In this document: positions 26,008-32,294 of the stretch, piece after piece
Layout of the letters: the number at the start of each line of letters is the position of its first letter
How positions within the stretch are numbered: the stretch's first letter is position 1
Notes under the pieces: generated by a model
What the model saw: the letters and a program-made list of their open reading frames with translations, nothing else
Databases searched by the model: none
What the model was told of the DNA's origin: nothing
Translations under genes and position numbers: made by a program
From: Prevotella sp.
GTDB taxonomy: Bacteria > Bacteroidota > Bacteroidia > Bacteroidales > Bacteroidaceae
Assembly (NCBI GenBank): GCA_017645905.1
Contig: JAGCNO010000079.1
Location: forward strand, 1 to 39,535
DNA: 39,535 bases
Direction: 5' to 3'

Positions 26008-26251
26008 GAAGGACTTAAAGAAGTACCTGCACAGCCGAGATAAGCTCATTGCCCTAAAGAGAGTGACAAAGAGTCTTGAGACCACCGGGCACGTTCCATT
26101 AGAGTATGGTCCCCACAAGCTGCACGGCATCTACGAGGGCTGTATGGAATGTCACGTCGGGAACAACTTCCTTCTTATATGGGTTGACGAGGAGCGGAAT
26201 GTCATTAAGTTGCTGAGACTGGGCACCCACCATGAGCTGTTTGGGCTATGA
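25979..26251 (+). CDS. YafQ/RelE-family mRNA interferase toxin
   Basis: From ATG at 25979 this is a 90-residue basic protein (MQLKKSTQFKKDLKKYL). The frame is open upstream to 25949, but the internal start gives the usual family N-terminus and a 29-bp overlap with the antitoxin. The C-terminal half follows YafQ: PHKLHGIYEGCMECHV then LLRLGTHHELFG. By my recall of E. coli YafQ, His50, His63 and His87 are conserved, whereas the position of Asp67 (EPDW) reads GNNF here, so the catalytic Asp appears to be Asn. YafQ-type toxins cleave mRNA on the ribosome. Activity with this change is uncertain; the fold and pairing are not. Confidence 0.85.
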   Translation: MQLKKSTQFKKDLKKYLHSRDKLIALKRVTKSLETTGHVPLEYGPHKLHGIYEGCMECHVGNNFLLIWVDEERNVIKLLRLGTHHELFGL

Positions 26252-26296
26252 ACACAAGGTAAGTTGAGGTTTTATAGCAGAAAATCGGCAAAAAGT

Positions 26297-26327
26297 TTTG
26301 TCATGTCGCCAAAAATGTATAATTTTG
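26297..26327 (+). promoter_or_regulatory. Promoter of the manC-gmd operon
   Basis: TTTG (26297-26300), a 19-bp spacer, TAATTTTG (26320-26327); every fixed base matches. It lies 28 bp before the manC start. Confidence 0.78.
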
Positions 26328-26355
26328 CCGAATATTATCAAAAAAGGCTAAGGAT

Positions 26356-27447
26356 ATGGGCAGACAAAGTAATCATCTCGTTATCATGGCGGGCGGCGTG
26401 GGAAGCCGTTTCTGGCCCATGAGCACAGTGGAAAAGCCCAAGCAGTTCATCGACGTGCTGGGTACGGGCAAGACCCTGCTGCAGCTTACCGTAGAGCGCT
26501 TTGGCAAGCTGATAGACCCCGAAAACATCTGGGTAGTGACCAACCGTGCGTACTTCGACATCGTGCATGAGCAGTTGCCCGACATGCCCGTAGGCAACAT
26601 CCTGTGTGAGCCGTGCCGGAGGAACACGGCACCTTGTATTGCCTATGTCTCGTGGCGCATCAAGGCAGATGACCCGAAGGCCAATATCGTGGTGACTCCC
26701 AGCGACCACATAGTGATGAACGAACAGGAGTTCCAGCGTGTCATTAATGATGCCCTTGACTTTACATCCGACAGTGATGCTATCATCACCCTTGGCATGA
26801 AGCCCACACGTCCGGAGACAGGCTACGGATATATACAGGCAGACCTCTCTGTGTCGTCGTTGCGCAACAAGAGCATTTACCGAGTGGACAGCTTCCGCGA
26901 GAAGCCCGACCTGCAGACCGCCCAGCAGTATATTAAGAAGAACTACTACTTCTGGAACGCTGGCATCTTCGTGTGGAACGTGAACACCATCGTCAATGCC
27001 TTCCGTATCTACCAGCCTAAGATGAGCAAGATATTCGAGTCTATGCTGCCCGTCTACGGAACGCCGCAGGAGCGTGAGGCCATCGACGAGAAGTTCCCCG
27101 CTTGTGAGAACATCTCCGTGGACTATGCCATCATGGAGAAGGCCGAGGAAATCTTTGTCTATCCTGCTGACTTCGGATGGAGCGATCTGGGCACCTGGGG
27201 TTCGTTGCAGACACATGTGCATCGCGACCTCTATGGCAATGCCTGTATCGGCGAGAACATCAGCCTCTTCGAGAGTCACGACTGCATCATCCACACCACG
27301 CAGGAGCGTAAGGTTGTAGTCCAAGGCCTCGACGGGTATATCGTGGCAGAGAATAATGACACATTATTAATATGTAAGCTGTCGGAGGAGCAGCGGATAA
27401 AGCAGTTTTCATCTTCAGGGAGTGAAAGTGAAGTGAAAGTGAAGTGA
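26356..27447 (+). CDS. manC: Mannose-1-phosphate guanylyltransferase (GDP-mannose pyrophosphorylase)
   Basis: Converts mannose-1-phosphate and GTP to GDP-mannose and pyrophosphate in the cytoplasm. The 363-residue protein has the nucleotidyltransferase signature near the N-terminus (MAGGVGSRFWPMS and KPKQF, about residues 11-31), then VTPSDHIV near 115 and FREKPDL near 182, as in ManC/GMP proteins. It lacks the phosphomannose isomerase domain of the longer bifunctional enzymes, so it is single-function. It precedes gmd, the next step in the pathway. Its last residues (SESEVKVK) are encoded by GTGAAA-type repeats that continue past the stop codon into a strong hairpin, so the C-terminal tail is probably repeat-derived. 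Confidence 0.95.
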   Translation: MGRQSNHLVIMAGGVGSRFWPMSTVEKPKQFIDVLGTGKTLLQLTVERFGKLIDPENIWVVTNRAYFDIVHEQLPDMPVGNILCEPCRRNTAPCIAYVSWRIKADDPKANIVVTPSDHIVMNEQEFQRVINDALDFTSDSDAIITLGMKPTRPETGYGYIQADLSVSSLRNKSIYRVDSFREKPDLQTAQQYIKKNYYFWNAGIFVWNVNTIVNAFRIYQPKMSKIFESMLPVYGTPQEREAIDEKFPACENISVDYAIMEKAEEIFVYPADFGWSDLGTWGSLQTHVHRDLYGNACIGENISLFESHDCIIHTTQERKVVVQGLDGYIVAENNDTLLICKLSEEQRIKQFSSSGSESEVKVK

Positions 27448-27516
27448 AAGGGGAGTGAAGGGGACGAATGTCTTGCCATCAGAAAGTAGTATCGTCCCTT
27501 TCACTTCTCTTTCACT
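27443..27516 (+). repeat. 25-bp stem hairpin between manC and gmd
   Basis: The arms at 27443-27467 and 27492-27516 are equal in length and, as RNA, pair over all 25 positions with three G-U wobbles; the loop is 24 nt. The left arm contains the manC stop codon. There is no T-run right after it, so it looks more like an mRNA processing or stability element than a terminator. Confidence 0.8.
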
Positions 27517-27555
27517 CCTTCCTCACCCCTCTTTCACTCCCCTTAAATAATAAAT

Positions 27556-28623
27556 ATGAACAAGATAGCACTTATTACTGGTATCACCGGTCAGGACGGC
27601 TCGTTCCTGGCAGAGTTTCTCATAGAGAAGGGTTACGAGGTGCACGGCCTGATGCGTCGCTCCTCGTCGTTCAACACTGGTCGTATAGAGCACCTCTACC
27701 TTGACGAGTGGGTGCGCGACATGAAGAAGAAACGCCTCGTGGAGCTGCATTGGAGCGATATGACAGACTCCTCGTCGCTCATACGCATCATTGCTGAGGT
27801 TCGCCCCACAGAGATCTACAACCTTGCTGCACAGAGCCATGTGAAGGTATCGTTCGACGTGCCTGAGTACACAGCCGAGACCGATGCTGTAGGCGTGCTC
27901 CGCCTGTTAGAGGCTGTGCGTATCTGCGGATTAGAGAAGACTTGTCGTATCTACCAGGCATCGACTTCCGAGCTTTATGGTCTTGTTCAGGAGGTGCCCC
28001 AGAGCGAGACGACACCCTTCTATCCCCGTTCGCCCTACGGCGTGGCCAAGCTCTACGGCTTCTGGATAATGAAGAACTACCGCGAGGCCTACAACATGTT
28101 CTGCTGCAACGGCATCCTCTTCAACCATGAGAGTGAGCGTCGTGGTGAGACCTTTGTCACCAGAAAGATCACCCTTGCTGCCGCCCGCATTGCTCAGGGA
28201 CATCAGGACAAGCTCTACTTAGGCAATCTCAACGCCTTGCGCGACTGGGGCTATGCCCGTGACTACGTGGAGTGCATGTGGCTCATCCTCCAGCAGCCAG
28301 AGCCTGATGACTTCGTCATTGCTACCGGCGAGTATCACACCGTTCGTGAGTTTGCTACCGTAGCCTTCCGTGAGGTAGGCATCGAACTGGAGTGGCAAGG
28401 CGAGGGCGTCGACGAGAAGGGCATTGAGAAGGGCACCGGGCGCGTCATCGTCGAGGTAGACCCGAAGTATTTCCGTCCTGCCGAGGTGGAACAGCTGCTG
28501 GGTAATCCTGCCAAGGCAAAGGCTAAGCTGGGATGGAACCCCCGCAAGACCAGCTTCGACCAGCTCGTTAAAATCATGGTGGAGCACGACATGCAGAAAG
28601 TGCGCAAGCTCTTTGCACGTTAA
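27556..28623 (+). CDS. gmd: GDP-mannose 4,6-dehydratase
   Basis: Converts GDP-mannose to GDP-4-keto-6-deoxymannose, the precursor of GDP-fucose and related sugars. The 355-residue protein is a short-chain dehydrogenase with the NADP-binding loop TGITGQDGS (residues 8-16), LMRRSSSFN, the NLAAQSHV strand, and the catalytic set in [10 protein letters not shown] and SPYGVAKLY (Tyr-x3-Lys). [20 protein letters not shown], seen here as [15 protein letters not shown], is typical of Gmd. Length and order match the family. The gene lies 108 bp after manC, with a hairpin between them. The next enzyme, GDP-fucose synthase (fcl), is not in the window. Confidence 0.97.
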   Translation: MNKIALITGITGQDGSFLAEFLIEKGYEVHGLMRRSSSFNTGRIEHLYLDEWVRDMKKKRLVELHWSDMTDSSSLIRIIAEVRPTEIYNLAAQSHVKVSFDVPEYTAETDAVGVLRLLEAVRICGLEKTCRIYQASTSELYGLVQEVPQSETTPFYPRSPYGVAKLYGFWIMKNYREAYNMFCCNGILFNHESERRGETFVTRKITLAAARIAQGHQDKLYLGNLNALRDWGYARDYVECMWLILQQPEPDDFVIATGEYHTVREFATVAFREVGIELEWQGEGVDEKGIEKGTGRVIVEVDPKYFRPAEVEQLLGNPAKAKAKLGWNPRKTSFDQLVKIMVEHDMQKVRKLFAR

Positions 28624-28637
28624 TTACCACTTATTCT

Positions 28638-28831
28638 TTTTACCACGAATTAGACGAATATTATTTTACCACTAATTTGACGAATTACACGAATTGGCAC
28701 GAATTTTAATTTAATTGCACGAAATAATTTACACTACGCGCAGCCAATTCGTGTAATTCGTGGTTAAATAATACGATTATTAATAAACTACGCGCAGCCC
28801 ATTCGTGTTAATTCGTTTAATTCGTGGTAGG
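28638..28831. repeat. ATTCGT/ACGAAT repeat cluster with long stems
   Basis: ACGAATTACACGAATTGGC (28680-28698) is perfectly complementary to 28743-28761. An outer pair, TACCACGAATTAGACGAAT and ATTCGTTTAATTCGTGGTA, brackets the cluster. CTACGCGCAGCC occurs twice (28734-28745, 28788-28799), 54 bp apart. Related text occurs at 35547-35575. Similar AATTCGTG motifs are widespread in bacterial intergenic regions. Confidence 0.85.
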
Positions 28832-28879
28832 AAGAAAGCGACTCGTGGTAGATTTTTTTGCAAAAAAGTGTTTAAAAAT

Positions 28880-28910
28880 TTTGTGGGTTCTGTGAAAAGC
28901 ATTACCTTTG
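28880..28910 (+). promoter_or_regulatory. Promoter of the tRNA Gly-Leu-Leu-Gly cluster
   Basis: TTTG (28880-28883), a 19-bp spacer, TACCTTTG (28903-28910), followed by CACCCGCAA. Confidence 0.82.
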
Positions 28911-28953
28911 CACCCGCAATCGAGAGAGATGGTCCTCGCAAGAGGTTTTTCAG

Positions 28954-29026
<73 letters not shown>

Positions 29027-29076
29027 CCACACATTGAACAAAAGAGCGGCTTGAGGGTGGCCTCAGCTGTTAAATT

Positions 29077-29158
29077 GCCCAGGTGGCGGAATTGGTAGAC
29101 GCGCACGTTTCAGGTGCGTGTGCCGAAAGGTGTGCAGGTTCGAGTCCTGTTCTGGGCA
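29077..29158 (+). tRNA. tRNA-Leu (CAG)
   Basis: A class II tRNA of 82 nt. The acceptor GCCCAGG pairs with TCTGGGC. The anticodon stem CACGT/GCGTG holds anticodon CAG. There is a long variable arm (TGCCGAAAGGTGT) and the T loop is TTCGAGT. The discriminator is A and CCA is absent. Confidence 0.95.
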
Positions 29159-29189
29159 CTCTTTTTTCTTGCGTGTTTGAAATATTGTT

Positions 29190-29273
29190 GGAGAGGTGGC
29201 GGAATTGGTAGACGCGCTACTTTGAGGGGGTAGTGTCAAGTGCGACGTGGGAGTTCGAGTCTCCTCCTCTTCA
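29190..29273 (+). tRNA. tRNA-Leu (GAG)
   Basis: A class II tRNA of 84 nt. The acceptor GGAGAGG pairs with CCTCTTC (one G-T). The anticodon stem CTACT/GGTAG holds anticodon GAG. There is a long variable arm (TGTCAAGTGCGACG) and the T loop is TTCGAGT. Confidence 0.95.
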
Positions 29274-29309
29274 CAAAGGAAAGCGAGTACCTCTCGAAGA
29301 TTGAAAGTT

Positions 29310-29382
<73 letters not shown>

Positions 29383-29427
29383 CTTTTTTTTGTGCTTTTA
29401 GGAAAACATACACACATCACATTTTAG

Positions 29428-29979
29428 ATGAATTTATATCTCAGGTATTTTGACGACGAGACACTCGTAACAAGTGTCGACGCCGCTCTTGACTTTTTAA
29501 GGAGCATTGACGAGATTGACGTGGACCCTGCCCTTGAGGCCGACATCCGCGAATATGCTGCCAGCAACGTGCTCTACCCCAAGCGCTATAAGATACGTTC
29601 CCGCGTGTACTTTATTATTATAAAGACCGTAGCCTCCACCATGCAGGAGTTTAAGGAGCACCGCAACGTGAAGAAGGACGCCCAGCCAAACGTTGAAGGC
29701 AAGGGACGTGCCATGTCGGCAGAAGTGCTGAAGCTCAACGAGGAACATGAGGGCTGGTACGAGGGCAGCATACTTTTCAAACGCGTGAACTACGACCCCG
29801 CCAAGGGCAAGTTCCGTTATCTCGACACACCCTTCGTGGCACAGGTGAAGGCCTCCTCGGGCATGGACTGCTACAACCGCATTATCAGCCATCTCCAGGA
29901 GCGTGTAGACCCACGCAGCCAGTTCCCCTCGCCCAAGGGCAAGAACTTCCACTTCCGTTTCCTCGGATTAGCCAAGTAG
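29428..29979 (+). CDS. Hypothetical protein upstream of ssb
   Basis: A 183-residue protein that I do not recognise. It has no signal peptide or membrane segment, and is mixed helix/strand with many charged residues (KEHRNVKKDAQ, EEHEGWYEGSILFKRVNY). Its C-terminus is basic and aromatic (PKGKNFHFRFLGLAK). It stops 3 bp before the ssb start, so the two are probably one transcript and may be translationally coupled, which hints at a DNA- or RNA-related role; that is inference from position only. Codon use resembles its neighbours and the frame is intact, so it is a real gene. No promoter box was seen between it and the tRNA cluster, so readthrough from there is possible. Confidence 0.75.
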   Translation: MNLYLRYFDDETLVTSVDAALDFLRSIDEIDVDPALEADIREYAASNVLYPKRYKIRSRVYFIIIKTVASTMQEFKEHRNVKKDAQPNVEGKGRAMSAEVLKLNEEHEGWYEGSILFKRVNYDPAKGKFRYLDTPFVAQVKASSGMDCYNRIISHLQERVDPRSQFPSPKGKNFHFRFLGLAK

Positions 29980-29982
29980 CCA

Positions 29983-30321
29983 ATGAACAAGGTGATGCTG
30001 ATAGGCAATGTGGGCACGGAGCCCGAGGTGCGCTATGTAGATCAGGGCGTGGCTGTGGCCCGTTTCCGTTTTGCTACCACCGAGAAAGGCTACACCCTGC
30101 AGAACGGTACCCAGGTGCCCGACCACACCGACTGGCACAATATTATTTTATGGCGACGGCTGGCAGAAATCGTGGAGCGCTACGTCCACAAGGGCGACAA
30201 GCTCTACATCGAGGGACGCTTGCGCTACACCGCCTACGACGACAAGAAAGGCCAGCGGCAGTATGTCACCGAGATTTGGGCAGACAATATGGAGATGCTG
30301 ACACCAAAGGCCAATTCATAA
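29983..30321 (+). CDS. ssb: Single-stranded DNA-binding protein, short form
   Basis: An OB-fold protein of 112 residues that coats single-stranded DNA in replication and repair. It opens with MNKVMLIGNVGTEPEVRY and has WHNIILWRRLAEIVERYV, KGDKLYIEGRLRYTAYDD and QYVTEIWADNMEML, the standard SSB order. It ends at LTPKANS, right after the OB fold. The flexible linker and acidic tip (usually DDDIPF-like) that recruit partner proteins are absent. Bacteroidetes often carry several SSB paralogues, so this may be an accessory one. It sits between the unknown gene at 29428 and gldE. Confidence 0.93.
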   Translation: MNKVMLIGNVGTEPEVRYVDQGVAVARFRFATTEKGYTLQNGTQVPDHTDWHNIILWRRLAEIVERYVHKGDKLYIEGRLRYTAYDDKKGQRQYVTEIWADNMEMLTPKANS

Positions 30322-30350
30322 CTCCTAACTCCTAATTCCTAACTCCCTAA

Positions 30351-31673
30351 TTGGACTATCTTCAACAACTTTTCAGCGAGGTGCAACTGAATCCCTTAGG
30401 GTTCGGTCCGCTCTTTGCTGCCCTCTTGGCCTGTCTGTTGCTCTTTGCCTCAGCCTTTGCCTCAGGCTCAGAGATAGCCTTCTTCTCGCTCACCCCCACC
30501 GACCTCAACGACCTTGACGAAGAGAAGAACCCTGCCGACCACAAAATCATACGCCTCCGAAAGGACAGTGAGCGGACACTGGCCACCATACTCATCACCA
30601 ACAACCTCGTCAACGTCACCATCATCATGCTGGCCAACTACTTCTTTGCCAGCTGGATAGACTTCGGACGAGCAATGTGGCTCGAGTTCATCGTCATCAC
30701 CATACTCCTCACCTTCCTACTCCTCCTCTTCGGCGAAATCATCCCCAAAGTCTACTGCAAGCAGCATGCACTCAACGTGTGCCGACACTTCGCCTCACCC
30801 ATCATGGCCCTCAGCAAGCTCTTCCGACCCCTCTCAGCCATCCTCATCAGCACAGGAACACTGGCCGAACGAGTAGTACAGACAGAGAACCGGGTGCTCA
30901 GCGTAGACGACCTGGAGCAGGCACTCGAACTCACTGACAAAGAGGAACTTAAAGACGAGCAGAACATGCTCGAGGGCATCGTACGCTTTGGCGATGAGAC
31001 CACCAAGGAAGTCATGGCCAGCCGACAGGACATCGTGGCACTCGACTTCCACACACCCTTCCCCGACGTCATCAAGTGCATCGTAGAGAACAACTACTCA
31101 CGCATACCCGTCTATCAAGACTCCATCGACAACATACGCGGCATACTCTACATCAAGGACCTCCTGCCACACCTCAGCAAGCCCTCCTCCTTCCGCTGGC
31201 AGAGCCTCATACGTCCACCCTACTTCGTGCCAGAGACCAAGAAGATAGACGACCTCCTGCGCGACTTCCAGGAGAACAAGGTCCACATAGCCATCGTCGT
31301 CGACGAGTTTGGAGGCACCAGCGGACTCATCACCCTCGAGGACATCCTCGAAGAGATAGTCGGAGAAATCAACGACGAGTATGATGAGGAGCAGAAGACC
31401 TACGTCCGCGTCAATGCCAACACCTACATCTTCGAGGGCAAGACCCTCCTGGCCGACTTCTACAAGATCCTCCACCTCGACGATGAAATCTTTGATGATG
31501 CAGAAGGAGATGCCGACACCCTTGCCGGACTCATCCTCGAGCTCAAGGAAGACTTCCCCCGTCTCCATGAGCGCATAGACTTCAAGGGTTTCCGCTTTGA
31601 AATCATAGGCATCGACGGCCACCGTATCTCACGCATCAAAGTAATGCTCGAGAACACAGATAAAACGGCTTAA
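30351..31673 (+). CDS. gldE: GldE-like CNNM/CBS-domain membrane protein (HlyC/CorC family)
   Basis: A 440-residue inner-membrane protein. The N-terminal CNNM (DUF21) domain has hydrophobic segments at about 15-38 (FGPLFAALLACLLLFASAFA), 80-103 and 110-135. A CBS pair follows (about 205-330, including TKEVMASRQDIVALD and YSRIPVYQDSIDNIRG), with the highly conserved DEFGGTSGLITLEDILEEIV, and a C-terminal CorC/HlyC domain (about 350-435). The start is TTG at 30351, giving MDYLQQLF; no ATG is available downstream that keeps the first membrane segment, and the leader upstream is a run of CTAACTCC/CTAATTCC repeats. In gliding Bacteroidetes GldE is needed for motility; in others the family is linked to metal transport. 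The role here is not decided. Confidence 0.88.
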   Translation: MDYLQQLFSEVQLNPLGFGPLFAALLACLLLFASAFASGSEIAFFSLTPTDLNDLDEEKNPADHKIIRLRKDSERTLATILITNNLVNVTIIMLANYFFASWIDFGRAMWLEFIVITILLTFLLLLFGEIIPKVYCKQHALNVCRHFASPIMALSKLFRPLSAILISTGTLAERVVQTENRVLSVDDLEQALELTDKEELKDEQNMLEGIVRFGDETTKEVMASRQDIVALDFHTPFPDVIKCIVENNYSRIPVYQDSIDNIRGILYIKDLLPHLSKPSSFRWQSLIRPPYFVPETKKIDDLLRDFQENKVHIAIVVDEFGGTSGLITLEDILEEIVGEINDEYDEEQKTYVRVNANTYIFEGKTLLADFYKILHLDDEIFDDAEGDADTLAGLILELKEDFPRLHERIDFKGFRFEIIGIDGHRISRIKVMLENTDKTA

Positions 31674-32294
31674 TCCCGCGCTCGCTCGATTTCATTCCCG
31701 TTCGGAAGAACTCCAAGTCCTAAGGATTATCGTGATTCTCTGACGCTGAAGGCGTCAACGCTCGGTAACCGAGGGTACGAGCGTAGCGAGCACCCCCGGA
31801 GTTGAGGAGCAGCCAGAACATTCACTCTGAAAGAGTACCCCGACAGGACTGAGGGCCGACTCCTTCAGAGGTGATGTCTTCATCACACAGCTTCTCCGGA
31901 GGTGCTCCGCACACCCCGGTTACTGAGCGTAGACACTTTCAGCGTCTTTTAACAAGTAATTCCAAGGGTGGGAAACTTCAATCTCAACGATATCAATTTA
32001 TGAATAAAAGTGGAGCAAAATTGGTACGGATTACGGCAAATTCTTTCCAAAACGACTTCCTTTTCCCTCTGAAACGTCTGTTTGTCTCAGAAAATTATGT
32101 CGTTAAAATTTTACAAAATGAGGTTTCATTTTCATTGTGACATTATTTTCTAACTGAGACTGAGACTTGAGACTGCCTTCGCAGATGATCATTTCCCTAT
32201 AAGGCCTTTGGAGTGAAAATATATATAAAAAAATATAAGTAGGAATAATAATTAACGAAAAACGTGGTTTTATAATATAATCATTTCGAATTCA
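31674..32294. other. 621-bp intergenic region with a large palindromic element
   Basis: No supportable gene. The first 280 bp are GC-rich and full of short hairpins within a palindromic element (31742-31946). The remaining 340 bp are AT-rich with no recognised gene; a small direct repeat of GAGACT lies near 32156-32175. The region just before the TonB receptor (32220-32290) is very AT-rich and probably holds its promoter, but no clean TTTG/TAnnTTTG pair was found. Confidence 0.7.
31742..31946. repeat. About 205-bp imperfect palindrome made of small hairpins (MITE-like)
   Basis: The outer arm 31742-31776 (GACGCTGAAGGCGTC then ACGCTCGGTAACCGAGGGT) is repeated in inverse form at 31913-31946 with a few changes, and the similarity continues inward (GAGCACC..CCGGAG on both sides). 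Small stems inside include TGACGC/GCGTCA, CTCGG/CCGAG, ACTCT/AGAGT, GTGATG/CATCAC and CGGAG/CTCCG. No transposase or clear target-site duplication is seen. Confidence 0.75.

Larger units (their letters stand above)
28624..28953. other. Repeat-rich intergenic region between gmd and the tRNA cluster
   Basis: These 330 bp hold no supportable gene. They are made largely of ATTCGT-type motifs in both orientations, with a 19-bp perfect stem, two 12-bp direct repeats, and then the promoter of the tRNA cluster. Confidence 0.75.

Noticed and set aside
25483-26251. Integrated mobile element next to tRNA-Cys
   Set aside because: A toxin-antitoxin pair follows the tRNA, but there is no integrase and no second copy of the tRNA 3' end.
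26338-27324. 328-codon open frame on the minus strand
   Set aside because: It is antisense to manC, which is certain from its motifs.
31871-32140. Small plus-strand reading frame of 89 codons in the intergenic region
   Set aside because: Its first part is translated from the palindromic hairpin element and the rest from AT-rich sequence; there is no domain, no promoter box and no plausible protein composition.
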